Both the position numbers and the translations under genes were made by a program. This document shows, one piece after another, positions 1 through 8,100 of a DNA stretch of 14,071 nucleotides. Positions within the stretch are counted from its first letter, which is position 1; each line of letters opens with the position of its first letter. The stretch comes from Chloroflexi bacterium UBA4733. Lineage in GTDB: Bacteria; Chloroflexota; UBA4733. The stretch covers positions 264 to 14,334 of the forward strand of contig DHIZ01000405.1 of NCBI GenBank assembly GCA_002404055.1, in the 5' to 3' direction. The notes under the pieces are model-generated. The model did not search any database. It saw only the letters and a program-made list of their open reading frames with translations, and had not been told where the DNA came from.

Positions 1-318
1 TTCCACGGCCACTGCCACCAGAAGTCCCTCGCCGGCACAGCGGCGACCGTGCAGCTGCTGTCGCGCATCCCGGGCGCCACGGTGGCGGAGGTGGACGCCG
101 GCTGCTGCGGCATGGCGGGATCGTTCGGCTTCGAGGCTGAGCATTACGACCTCTCCATGCAGATCGGCGGGATGAGGCTCTTCCCGGCGGTCAACGCAGA
201 GGACGGCGACACGCTGATCGCCGCCACCGGGGTGTCGTGCAGGCAGCAGATCGCCCATGGCACCAAACGTGACGCGAGTCACCCGGTTGAGCTGATCCGG
301 GCGGCTGTGCTCGCATAG
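1..318 (+). CDS. C-terminal end of Fe-S oxidoreductase (FAD-linked oxidase/GlpC type), cut by the window edge
   Basis: This is the last 105 codons of a gene that is open in frame from base 1 and stops with TAG at 316-318. The visible part is the second cysteine-rich domain (CCG domain) of proteins related to GlpC and to the fused FAD-oxidase/ferredoxin proteins resembling D-lactate or glycolate dehydrogenase. It opens with HGHCHQK (residues 2-8), then AGCCGMAGSFGFE (33-45), then a GVSCRQQI segment (77-84). In this family these cysteines bind an iron-sulfur cluster in a subunit or domain that passes electrons from a 2-hydroxyacid or similar substrate to the respiratory chain. Whether an FAD domain is fused upstream cannot be seen, so the substrate is unknown. 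GC-rich codon use and distance from the sugar genes suggest it is a core-genome neighbour rather than part of the polysaccharide locus. Confidence 0.85.
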   Translation, partial: FHGHCHQKSLAGTAATVQLLSRIPGATVAEVDAGCCGMAGSFGFEAEHYDLSMQIGGMRLFPAVNAEDGDTLIAATGVSCRQQIAHGTKRDASHPVELIRAAVLA

Positions 319-387
319 GCGGCGTCGCAACCCCGTCACCCGCCCGCCACCAGTGCCGCTGCGGCCGGTTGTAGCGTCAAAGGCGGT

Positions 388-1035
388 ATGGAACAGGAGC
401 CCTCGGCCAGTACCGCCTGCGACCGGGAGGGTTGTCTCAACCCCTCCGAATTCGCCTGCTCGTACGTCGACCGCCGCCGCCACGCGTGCGACACCCATTG
501 GTGCGGCAATCATGGTGTGGACGTCGGCGGGAACCACTACTGCCCCCGTCATGCGAGCACCGTGATCGCGGTGGGCGATGAGGCGCTGGCCGCCGGCCGC
601 CTCCCTGAGCTCGACAATCGCGCCCCGTCGCTGGTGTACTGGGTGGGCCGCGATCTCGACTCCGACATCCCGGTCATCCTGGCCACGTTGATCCACGAGG
701 ACGAGGGTGAGACCCTGGTGGTCGATCCCGTGGCGCTGGTGCACGGAGGTGGACACCTCAGTGAGCGGCGCTGGGAGCGCAACTGGAAGGTGCTGTCGCA
801 CACCGGCATCTCGCAGAAGGTGACGTTGCAGGTGGTCGAGGGGCAGCCAACGGACATCGTGCTCCGCGTGGGCCAGGTGGTCGTGGCCCGTGAGAAGCCC
901 CCCTGGGTGGCGGCGCGGGAGGCCGGCTGGGAACTCGAGCCGAGCGAGGACACGGCGCAGCGCCGTGCGTTCTATTCCCGCCTCACCGACGCCATCAGCG
1001 CCGCACTGGCTCGCGTCGAGGTGCTGCCTTACTAG
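388..1035 (+). CDS. Hypothetical protein with Cys/His-rich N-terminus
   Basis: This 215-residue protein begins at an ATG that follows a weak AAAGGCGG ribosome-binding stretch and ends with TAG. I do not recognise the family. Residues 11-55 hold a dense set of potential metal ligands (C11, C16, C24, C34, H37, C39, H42, C52, H55), ending in HYCPRHAS. This looks like one or two small zinc-binding folds. The remaining 160 residues are soluble, acidic to neutral, and without membrane segments or signal peptide; they include a beta-rich stretch at about 80-160 and a charged helix at the C-terminus. GC-rich third positions in this frame and the absence of a competing long frame with sensible composition support it as a real gene. 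It lies 69 bp after the oxidoreductase gene on the same strand, so co-transcription is possible. Metal binding is inferred from residue pattern only. Confidence 0.75.
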   Translation: MEQEPSASTACDREGCLNPSEFACSYVDRRRHACDTHWCGNHGVDVGGNHYCPRHASTVIAVGDEALAAGRLPELDNRAPSLVYWVGRDLDSDIPVILATLIHEDEGETLVVDPVALVHGGGHLSERRWERNWKVLSHTGISQKVTLQVVEGQPTDIVLRVGQVVVAREKPPWVAAREAGWELEPSEDTAQRRAFYSRLTDAISAALARVEVLPY

Positions 1036-1088
1036 AGGATTGGCGCTACGGCGGGCACTGAAAAACCCTCCGGCCTACGAGCCCCTTA

Positions 1089-1112
1089 GAGCTTGCGCCA
1101 ATAAGTGATTGA
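1089..1112 (+). repeat. Left terminal inverted repeat of the IS5-family element
   Basis: This 24-bp end pairs with 2062-2085 in inverted orientation. The only difference is at position 16 of the repeat (A here, G in the other copy). It lies just downstream of the transposase stop codon and is preceded by TA. Confidence 0.85.
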
Positions 1113-1117
1113 CGCGG

Positions 1118-1950
1118 TCACGGGCAGCCCCTCGATCGCGTGTCCCAGCGATTGCGCTTCCAGGCCTCGCGGACCAGCCAGCGCACGATGATGATCGTGT
1201 TGGCCAGCGCAACAAGGAAGCGGATCACCACGCCGCGGCGCTCGGCGCACCAGGCGAGCTTCCGGAACGCGTTGTGCCAGGCGTCGGTGCGGCACCACCA
1301 CCCGTCGAGCGGCGGCTTGGATCGGTGCCGGAGTGCCTCGCTTCGAGATGCAGGCTGCCATACCCCGGCGATCGAGCTCAATGCGCGCGACCAGGGAGTC
1401 GTAACCGCGGTCGAGGTGAACGGTGGTCTCACCGGCTGGGAGACGAAGGCGCTCAGAGCGTCCGGGGTGGGCGCCAGCAACGGGGGGTCGTGGCGGTTGG
1501 CTGGAGCAGCGAGCACGCCGAGCGGAATCCCTTCTCCATCAACGGCACGCGAGCGCTTGGTTCCCCGCTTGGCGCGATCCACCGGACTGCGGCCAGCCAT
1601 CTCGCCACCGCAGGGCGCCTTGGTGATGCAGCCGTCCACGATCTTGTCTTCGAGCTGCAGCCCCACCATGCGGTCGTAGCCCTCGCGGGCGATGTGCTCG
1701 ACCTGGTCCATCAAGCCCAGCGCGATCAACTCGTCGCGGCGAAGGCGCAGGGTGGTGGCCGAGCAGGTCCGGTCGGCGATGCGCCAGTAGGCGCGGCCGA
1801 AGGCAGCCACTTGAAGCAGCTTGTCGGAGATCAGCCGGTCGGCCACTCGGGAGCGGTGGTACCCAGGCGGTGGTCATCCCCGCGGCTCGGCAAGGACGCC
1901 GATAACTGGCCGCAGATGAGCTCGATGAAGCATGATTGGATCGCGGGCAT
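1118..1950 (-). pseudogene. IS5-family transposase, inactivated by frameshifts
   Basis: The gene reads from an ATG at 1950-1948 (MPAIQSCFIEL) to a TGA at 1118-1120, about 277 codons, the usual length for this group. It can be followed only by changing frame three times. The first change is near 1858-1866, after DDHRLG and before YHRSRVADRL. The second is near 1430-1445, between the DALSAFVSQ segment and GETTVHLDRGYDS. The third is near 1285-1300, between RRVVV and TDAWHNAFRKL. The first catalytic Asp (VDGCITKAPCGG) and the second (HLDRGYD) are legible. The catalytic Glu expected in a VVERTHAW-like motif falls at the third break and is lost. Group members with two frames use one programmed shift; three shifts in different places indicate decay rather than recoding. 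Confidence 0.85.
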
Positions 1951-2061
1951 GGACGCTTCCCTTGAGTGGGTGGGTGAGATCTCCTAACCATCGGAAAGTC
2001 CATGTCCTGCATGTACTTTCCCCGCCAATGCAGGCTCAACCGACTCAACTGAGTCATCCGC

Positions 2062-2085
2062 TCAATCACCTATTGGCGCAAGCTC
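2062..2085 (-). repeat. Right terminal inverted repeat of the IS5-family element
   Basis: This is the transposase-start side of the element and is inverted relative to 1089-1112, with 23 of 24 positions identical. It is followed by TA at 2086-2087, matching the TA before the left repeat, consistent with a 2-bp target duplication. Confidence 0.85.
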
Positions 2086-2087
2086 TA

Positions 2088-2634
2088 GGACACATCAGGC
2101 TTTAATTTCGCCCCGGCGGTCGCAAACGGCCGCGGGAAGGCGACACCGAGCACGGGCTGTATCCGCCGGGCGGAGTATGTATTAACACCTAATGATCGAG
2201 CGGATGAGGGCTTCGGCGAGAGTCGAAGAGCGTTGCGGGAAACGCGTCACACCCTAGACGCCGCATTTGGGCAGATAGTTGCCATCGAGACCGTGCTCCC
2301 GGGTGGCCAGTCTCGGTGGTCCGAGCCATGACTTTAGGCGAGCCGGATCAGCAGGGTGCGTCGGCGGTCGTCAATTTTGCTGAGCGTCTGGGCGCTGGAG
2401 ATGAGTCGCAGGTGCTGCCCACTTCGGCAGCCGCCCTTCAAGCATACGAAATCGTGGGCGTTGTTCACCTGGGCGGTCGGTCTGTGCATCTCCTTTGTGG
2501 TCCACTCCATTACCATCACCGCAGCCGTGCAAGCTGTCGTCGAGTCGAAACGGATTAACCCCGCCGACCTTTTCAATGAACAACGATATCGTCGACACTC
2601 GATGAAGTGGCACGATGGCTAAACATAACTTCGT
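2088..2634. other. About 550 bp without a convincing gene, upstream of the flippase
   Basis: No frame here shows a recognisable protein. Two overlapping plus-strand frames are open for 80-88 codons (2316-2558 and 2356-2622). The second contains a hydrophobic stretch reading FTWAVGLCISFVVHSITI, but neither has a clear ribosome-binding site or family motif. The minus strand also stays open by chance. The stretch probably contains the promoter of the flippase gene and may include scar sequence from recombination next to the IS5-family copy. I saw no clear -35/-10 pair or terminator hairpin. Confidence 0.4.
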
Positions 2635-2700
2635 GTGTGGCGCGCCGGGTCTGTTCACTACGGCGAGGTCACCTTACTCTCCGTCGTTCTTGGCAGCGCG

Positions 2701-4446
2701 ATGCCAGCCGACGACCGTCGGCCGGACTTCCGCGAGGCTGCCTTGACACAGAACCCACCGAAGTCGAGTTCGGGGCCCCACGGGGCGGGCCAGCGCGCAC
2801 AATCTCTGGCACGAAACGTTGTCTACAACGTTTCTGGCCAGCTATGCGGGCTTTTGCTTACATTCGTTGCCGCCCGATTTATCTTCGCCGACCTGGGTCA
2901 CGATGCCTTCGCCATCGTGTACTTGGTCATCACCGCCAACGCCGTGCTGGTTGCGGCTCTCGATCTTGGGATGTCCGCAACTATCATGCGCGGGGTATCA
3001 GCGGCGCTGATTGCCAGCGAGCGAGCACGACTCGTTCAGACGGCTTCGGCAGGCTTCTGGTGCGCGTATGGAGTTGGAGCAGCGGCCGTCGTAATGGGTT
3101 CAACTTGGGCCGCGTCGCACCTGGTGCATCTGGAGAAATTGTCGGTGGGCGCTGCGTCGGCAGGTCTAGCGATCGTGTGGCTTGGTGCACTTACTGCGCT
3201 TCCGCGTGCATTATACGCATCGGCACTGCGAGGTCTGCAGCGTATGGCGGTTCCGAATGTAATCGACAACACTGCCCTCGCAGCCCAGCAAGGCGGAGCG
3301 ATTGTCCTCATTCACGCTCATGCCGATTTCGTCATAGTGACTCTATGGATGGCCTGTACGTATTTGAGCGCTACCGTTGCGTATGCTGCCATGTGTGGGC
3401 GAGCGTTTGGATGGGGCGCGTTGGTACCTCGTTTTCATCGAGATGTTCTGAAGACGTCCTCAGGGTTCTCGGCTCGGGTATTCGCGGTTTCCACGTTACA
3501 GACCTGTGCGCAGCAGGGGGATAAGCTCATTATCGGAGCAACCGTTACCGCTAGCCTGTTTGGATTGTATGCATTCGCCACATCTGTTGTGTTGCGCGCG
3601 AGCGCGATATTTATTGCCGTGTACATCGCGGCGCTCCCAGCACTGACTTCTACACTCACGCAGGGACGATTTGCGGATCTGCGCAGGCAATACATCGTTG
3701 TGAACGACGTCCAGATGATGGCAGCGGCAGCAATATTCTCCGCCATGCCGTTCGCGAATTCGTTGCTCCTTGCGCGCGTCTTCGGCACATCGCCGTCGTC
3801 AGACCCGACGTGGTTACCGGTCCTGCTGACGTCATTCGCCATGTTCATGCAGGCTGCGATAGGGACTCTCTTGACCCTAGCACTGGCTCACGGAACGCCA
3901 GCCTTCGTGCCGCGTGCCTTCGGAATTGCGCTCATATGTAGCTTGCCGATAGGTTGGCTGTGTATTCGATCATTTGGCATTGGCGGCGGTGGAGTCACGA
4001 TCGCGGTGTTCATGGTTCTTCAATGCGCGCTGATGGTTCCAAGGCTCTCGGCGCTGTACTTGCGGTCTTCCACCTTTTGGTTCCGTTCGTTCGGGCGCCT
4101 CGGGCTGTGTTGGGTGGGCACGCTCGGCGTTGGAATGGCGCTGCAACACGGCTATCACCTAGGCCTTACTAGTACGGGCCTGGTTTATTTCGTGGCGGCC
4201 GCCGCCTTCGTTATCGCCACCTACAGATGGGTGTTTCATGATGAGACGCGTAATGCCCTCAACCTAGTGATCTCACGATCGACCAAACGAGCGCCCCTCG
4301 ATCCAGACGCCAAGACACGTCACGCGAGTGCATCGATGGCGGAGTTTTCGCTCGGGGAAGCCCCGTCGCCACAGCTCCAGGCGATCGATGCTCGCTGGGA
4401 GGAGCCGCCCCCAAAGCCGGACGCCCCAGACAGTCCGGTCCGGTAA
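2701..4446 (+). CDS. Wzx-like polysaccharide flippase (MOP/MATE-like superfamily)
   Basis: This is a polytopic inner-membrane protein with about twelve to fourteen hydrophobic segments between residues 38 and 530. It begins with a helix typical of polysaccharide transporters (SLARNVVYNVSGQLCGLLLTF, residues 35-55) followed by ARFIFADLGHDAFAIVYLV. That opening and the topology are those of Wzx/RfbX flippases, which move undecaprenyl-diphosphate-linked repeat units across the membrane. The context supports this: sugar-phosphate transferase, glycosyltransferases and a polymerase lie nearby. I prefer the ATG at 2701 (581 residues); a GTG at 2635 would add 22 residues that do not look like the family, and neither has a strong ribosome-binding site. 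The C-terminal tail of about 55 residues is hydrophilic and proline-rich (ends PPPKPDAPDSPVR), unusual for a flippase. Third positions are more AT-rich than in the gene at 388-1035, as is common for horizontally exchanged surface loci. Confidence 0.8.
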   Translation: MPADDRRPDFREAALTQNPPKSSSGPHGAGQRAQSLARNVVYNVSGQLCGLLLTFVAARFIFADLGHDAFAIVYLVITANAVLVAALDLGMSATIMRGVSAALIASERARLVQTASAGFWCAYGVGAAAVVMGSTWAASHLVHLEKLSVGAASAGLAIVWLGALTALPRALYASALRGLQRMAVPNVIDNTALAAQQGGAIVLIHAHADFVIVTLWMACTYLSATVAYAAMCGRAFGWGALVPRFHRDVLKTSSGFSARVFAVSTLQTCAQQGDKLIIGATVTASLFGLYAFATSVVLRASAIFIAVYIAALPALTSTLTQGRFADLRRQYIVVNDVQMMAAAAIFSAMPFANSLLLARVFGTSPSSDPTWLPVLLTSFAMFMQAAIGTLLTLALAHGTPAFVPRAFGIALICSLPIGWLCIRSFGIGGGGVTIAVFMVLQCALMVPRLSALYLRSSTFWFRSFGRLGLCWVGTLGVGMALQHGYHLGLTSTGLVYFVAAAAFVIATYRWVFHDETRNALNLVISRSTKRAPLDPDAKTRHASASMAEFSLGEAPSPQLQAIDARWEEPPPKPDAPDSPVR

Positions 4447-4569
4447 CGGCTCACTGAGCCCTCATTGGCGAGCCACGGGAGGCTGACACGTTGTGGTCGA
4501 CGGCTACCGTTTGTCGAGAGTCGATAGTTAACTTTTCGGTGCGGGGATTCCAACGGTCGGCGCAATGTT

Positions 4570-4860
4570 GACTCGATCGGGGTGTCGTGAATCTGGGCGG
4601 CATCGCGCTTGGCGTTGTCCAGCCGAGGGGTCCTGAGACCGCGGTTGGTTCAGCTCCTCCTCGATAGCGTGGAGGGTTCCGGGCGATGGCCTGAGAGGTC
4701 GCTCCTTCTGGAGATCCCGACGGAGCGGCCGTCGGTGCTCTCGTTGGTCGCGCGCGGCCACGGCTCGCACGATCAGCGCAGTACACTCTGCCGGACAAAA
4801 CGGTGGCGATCTCCGCGTCACGCGCCACCTCCCGGCCTTACTCTCAAATGAAGGTTCACC
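4570..4860 (-). pseudogene. Remnant of an IS30-family transposase (C-terminal third)
   Basis: Reading the minus strand from about 4850 downwards and switching among the three frames recovers a chain of IS30-like motifs in the correct order. They are GREVARDAEIAT (family: WDRGKEMARHAEIT), VYCADRAS (VYFCDPHS), EPWPRATNESTDG (SPWQRGTNENTNG), RRDLQKERPLRP (RQYFPKGTDLSV), GTLHAIEEELN (the ELN motif) and LGWTTPSA (LGWTTPAE). The middle part is interrupted by a stop (TGA before SCEPW) and at least three frame changes. No N-terminal helix-turn-helix region or terminal repeats are visible, so only the C-terminal catalytic part survives. The comparison sequences are from memory of the family, not from a search. 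The remnant occupies most of the gap between the flippase and the FkbM-type methyltransferase. Confidence 0.65.
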
Positions 4861-5001
4861 CACCTACTTGCGAACCAAAGCAGAGCCCTTGCGATGGTTT
4901 GGTGAATGCGTAGCGGCCTCAGCGTCCGCCTAGGGTGATCTTGCCGACCGGTTACCAGGGCCAACCATCCGACCCATTCCCATGCCCCGCACCGAATCGG
5001 C

Positions 5002-5859
5002 TTGAAGCGTATCGTGTTCCCCGTGACTGCCGGCGACGTCTCGGAGCGTTTAATCAGCAGCTTGGAGCGCGATTTGCAGTTCATGTTGCTGTCCAAGCCC
5101 AATCTTGGGTCGCGGCTGCGGCTGGTCTGTGCCAAATACCGGATGCATCTCACGGAGCTCCTCGGTAGACCGGTCAAGCCGTGGTTCCTTTTCCTGGGGC
5201 GTGCGTATCACGTGTCGAGCTACACTGACGGCGCCCTCCTCCAGCGCGTCCTCCTCGACACCCATTCAGCTCTAGCTTCGCTGGGACTGCTCGGCGCTCC
5301 CGGTCTCCGTGCCGTCGATGTCGGCGCCCACAATGGAGAGACCGTACTAGCCTGGTCGCTGTACCTCGACCGCCCCGCGATCCAAGCATTCGAGCCCGAC
5401 GCAGTCTCACTTCGAAACGCAGCGGTTAACACGAGAGGGCTCTTGGCGACACTGCGGGGCGTCGGTCTCAGTGATCGGTCTGGTGTGGAGGGGCTGGACG
5501 TGCACCAGGGCCACGGCGGCGCAGCCACATACGTGCAGGGCGCCCACGATCTACCCAATCTCATTCAGACTACCGTGGCTCGTGGCGACGATCTTCTGGC
5601 GGGGAAGGATGTCGACCTCATCAAAATCGATGTGGAGGGATACGAGCGCCATGTCCTTGAAGGGCTGCGCGCGACGCTCCAGAGATGCCGCTTTCTGGTC
5701 GTGGAGGTCTCCTTGCAGAGACCAAAGGATCACGCCTTCCACGAGCTAGCCGGGATCCTCGCTGAGGCGAGGTACGAACTAATGGCAGCGAGCCGACCGC
5801 ACGCCGCCGGCGACGGCAGGCAGGTGGCTATCGACCTTTGCTTTCGCCGCACGCTCTAA
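5002..5859 (+). CDS. FkbM-family SAM-dependent methyltransferase
   Basis: This 285-residue enzyme carries the usual FkbM signature. The SAM-binding loop is AVDVGAHNGET (104-114), the acidic end of strand 2 is FEPD (130-133), and the family-specific IKIDVEGYE (207-215) lies before the last strands. Members methylate hydroxyl groups of sugars or polyketides; in polysaccharide loci they usually O-methylate a glycan residue. Here the acceptor is unknown. An N-terminal extension of about 95 residues precedes the catalytic fold. The longest frame begins with TTG at 5002; GTG codons at 5014 and 5023 are alternatives, and no strong ribosome-binding site decides among them. The gene follows the IS30 remnant and is the only intact gene between the flippase and the opposite-strand polymerase, so it may be expressed from its own promoter. 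Confidence 0.85.
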   Translation: MKRIVFPVTAGDVSERLISSLERDLQFMLLSKPNLGSRLRLVCAKYRMHLTELLGRPVKPWFLFLGRAYHVSSYTDGALLQRVLLDTHSALASLGLLGAPGLRAVDVGAHNGETVLAWSLYLDRPAIQAFEPDAVSLRNAAVNTRGLLATLRGVGLSDRSGVEGLDVHQGHGGAATYVQGAHDLPNLIQTTVARGDDLLAGKDVDLIKIDVEGYERHVLEGLRATLQRCRFLVVEVSLQRPKDHAFHELAGILAEARYELMAASRPHAAGDGRQVAIDLCFRRTL

Positions 5860-6122
5860 CGAATCGCGCCCTTTAGACAATCGCCGGAGGTTCGGCCCTC
5901 CCAGCCAGCGCCTTCAGGCGTGGCGCGCAATCCGAAGGTGTCTCGGCACGAGCTAAGCATCTCAAGTTTTCGGAGTACTCGGAAACCGCCAATGTTAGCA
6001 TCGCCTCTAAGCAGTTTCGGTCCGACACATCGACCGGGGTCGAAGGGGGTTCGGAACCGGCCCGAAGCCCGGCGGACGGGGCCTGTCTCCCGGGACGTAC
6101 CCGCTGCTTTCAGGCAGGGGGG

Positions 6123-7514
6123 CTACCTCAAGTCTCCTGCTTGCACACCTAAGCCGGCCAAACTACCGGCCCCTTCTTTGAAACGGACCATCCGGATTCC
6201 AGTCGGAGCCTGGCTATAGGCGTATCCAAAGATCAAGACGGCCCAGTAGCTGGGCAGCGAGGCCGGTGAATTGGCAATGATGCCAATCACCGCAACGAAC
6301 ACCGTCGCCACGGCCAGACTTCGCGGCGCTGCCCGGCAAGTCTGGGCGCCCAAACGTGCGAGGGCGTATAGAAGCGCAACTAAGCCTGGAAAACCAAGCG
6401 TCATCGCAACGAAGGGGGCGTAACCAAACGGCTTCAGGGCGGTAGACGTCACGATTGTTCCGTTGTCAGCCGCGGTAATCTGACTCGCCCACGAGCCAAG
6501 GCCCAAGCCTAACCCATCGTTAGCAGCGGCACCCGCGTAGCCCTGTACGACAGTGGCGAGGCGTCCGTTTCCGTTGAGAGTTGAAACGGCCAATAGGCTG
6601 TCGAGGTTCAGGTCACCCGTTGTGACGAGGGTCGCCAACTGTGCCGCCACTCTGATCGGTCGTGAGGCGCTGTGCTGTGCTGAAGAAAGCGTGAATAGGC
6701 CGCCAACGCCCAGGATCAGCGCCGTCAACAGCGTGATAGGGTGGCGGCGCGCTGTGACCAGAGCGACCACCATTGCACCGCCTACAAGAGTGATCGCCAG
6801 GGTGACCGATTGATTAAGGAAAGTCATCCAAAGAGCGAGCGCCACCAGAAGAGCGAACCTGCGCCGGCCCATCGCGCCGGTTGCAAACATCCACGCCGCC
6901 GCCGCCATCATGAAAACAATGCTTGCGGCCGCGTATGACGGTTCAGGCGCAAACATATCCACGCCGCGACCGGTCGCTGCAAGCGCGGACTGAGAGGATG
7001 TTCGAGGAATGGCTAGTGCTAACAGCCCGCTAACTCCGCTTCTCAGCAGGAGGCTAGAAGCAAACAGTTGAAGCGTACCCAGCCCAGCCCACAGCGCCAT
7101 GCACCAAGTAAGGACCTGGGGGGACAGCAGGTGGATTCGGGGCTTCAGACACAATAGCACCCCCACGGGAGCCAAGATGATGGCGACCGCTTCGGCGGTA
7201 TAGACCACCTGGGAGGGAGCAGCGCCGAGCTCAACAAGAGTGACGGCAACGACCCCGTACAACGCGAGGACGCATAGCAGTGGAGCGAGGGCTGCCGCCA
7301 GGCCAGATTTCCTGCCGCCAAAGAGCCAAACACCGAAGCCAATCACTCCAGCGACAGGCTGCACTTCTGACGACAGAACTGGCACGATCTGAAAGAAGGG
7401 GAAAATGGTGAGAACGAACACGATGTTTGCCGCAAGGATCTGGCTGAGGCGGCCAGTGGCAACCTGGGTAGCGCTTGCGCCGATCGCACGCTCAGGTACA
7501 ACCACCCGCGTCAT
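6123..7514 (-). CDS. Wzy-like O-antigen/exopolysaccharide polymerase (polytopic membrane protein)
   Basis: This 463-residue integral membrane protein has roughly eleven to twelve hydrophobic helices. Its large extracytoplasmic loop spans about residues 280-365 between helices near 264-279 and 366-388, the layout of the Wzy/WaaL superfamily. APEPSYAAASIV (189-200) matches the EPS motif seen after the TGR-type loop of many exopolysaccharide polymerases, and GNGRL (315-319) with GLGLGSW (336-342) matches the Arg-containing loop of these enzymes. The role inferred is linking lipid-carried repeat units into chains after flipping. It is transcribed against all other polysaccharide genes and starts at ATG 7514. 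Such proteins diverge strongly, so the family call rests on topology and short motifs; a WaaL-type ligase cannot be excluded, but context favours a polymerase. Confidence 0.75.
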   Translation of the reverse strand: MTRVVVPERAIGASATQVATGRLSQILAANIVFVLTIFPFFQIVPVLSSEVQPVAGVIGFGVWLFGGRKSGLAAALAPLLCVLALYGVVAVTLVELGAAPSQVVYTAEAVAIILAPVGVLLCLKPRIHLLSPQVLTWCMALWAGLGTLQLFASSLLLRSGVSGLLALAIPRTSSQSALAATGRGVDMFAPEPSYAAASIVFMMAAAAWMFATGAMGRRRFALLVALALWMTFLNQSVTLAITLVGGAMVVALVTARRHPITLLTALILGVGGLFTLSSAQHSASRPIRVAAQLATLVTTGDLNLDSLLAVSTLNGNGRLATVVQGYAGAAANDGLGLGLGSWASQITAADNGTIVTSTALKPFGYAPFVAMTLGFPGLVALLYALARLGAQTCRAAPRSLAVATVFVAVIGIIANSPASLPSYWAVLIFGYAYSQAPTGIRMVRFKEGAGSLAGLGVQAGDLR

Positions 7515-8000
7515 AACTGCCGTGCCCGCTCGGCAAGGGACGATGCACCGCGTACCCTGCCAATCGAGCCTCGGCGCTCGTAACGCGCGGCCGCCTCATG
7601 CTGACGCGGCACCAAGCCTGACTTGTAGTCCGTCGCAGGCGACCGTCGACGCCCGGCGAATTCCCGTCGGAACGGTCGCACAACACACTCGGCCTCGCCA
7701 ACTGTGCAGCTCAAGGTGAGCATGCCAAGTCCTGATCTCAAGTCTCGCGACGCATGACGAATGGACATGAGTACTGTACAACCTTTTAAGCTGGTGGCCG
7801 CGTGAAGCTTACGCAGGTAGACTCGGGGCACTGTGAACGCCAGGCTGCCGCACGCTAAATTTGCCGCCCCGCGGCCGGGTGCATTCCTATGTAGCCTGCG
7901 CCCTCGCGGGCGCCCATTGTTGGGTGACGCCCGGTGGACCAAAGATCGTGCCTCGCGTAGGCGACCGTCCGTTCCACGCTCCGATCGGGGATCCTGACTC
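7515..8000. other. Gap between the opposed polymerase and glycosyltransferase remnant, no gene recognised
   Basis: Nearly 490 bp separate the start of the minus-strand polymerase from the remnants of the plus-strand glycosyltransferase. I see no protein motifs. A long minus-strand frame (7511-8311) is open but Arg/Ser/Pro-rich and overlaps real coding sequence on the other strand. The stretch should hold the promoter of the polymerase gene. A near-palindrome, AGTACTGTACA, lies at about 7770-7780, but I have no evidence that it is an operator. Confidence 0.4.
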
Positions 8001-8100
8001 ATGCCCCGGAGGGTGATTTTGGTCTCGCCCCGCCCTCCACGTATATCGATGGTCGTGGTGACCAGCGGCGAACGACTGGGGTTGCGATTGCAGGCTGACC

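Larger units (their letters stand above)
1089..2085 (-). mobile_element. IS5-family insertion sequence, degenerate, about 997 bp
   Basis: Two ends match as inverted repeats over 24 bp with a single mismatch (1089-1112 and 2062-2085, both beginning GAGCTTGCGCCAATA when read inward). Each end is flanked by the dinucleotide TA (1087-1088 and 2086-2087), the target duplication expected of the IS427 subgroup of IS5. Nearly the whole interior encodes, on the minus strand, a transposase whose motifs match IS5-family enzymes (DGCITKAPCGGE, VDGEGIPLG, VHLDRGYDS). The transposase has three frame changes, so the copy is not autonomous, but its ends look preserved. It sits between the hypothetical gene at 388-1035 and the polysaccharide locus. 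The exact boundary could shift by the 2 bp of TA. Confidence 0.85.

Noticed and set aside
1118..1950. Programmed frameshifting as an explanation for the split IS5 transposase
   Set aside because: IS427-type elements use one shift between two frames; here there are three shifts in unrelated contexts and the catalytic Glu motif is damaged.
1109..1987. Plus-strand frame of 292 codons across the IS5-family element
   Set aside because: It is antisense to the recognisable transposase, whose motifs and terminal repeats explain the region.
2607..3524. Plus-strand frame of 305 codons overlapping the flippase start
   Set aside because: Composition is Arg/Cys/Ser-rich and non-globular; the overlapping frame shows membrane helices and the flippase N-terminus.
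4818..5177. Minus-strand frame with IHQTIARALLWFASRWVNLHLRV, considered as more transposase
   Set aside because: I could not match it to the IS30 protein upstream part or to another family with any confidence, and part of it is antisense to the methyltransferase.
5860..6122. Search for a gene or terminator between the convergent FkbM methyltransferase and polymerase genes
   Set aside because: An open frame at 5920-6219 has no plausible composition and overlaps the polymerase end on the other strand; no stem-loop followed by a T-run was found.
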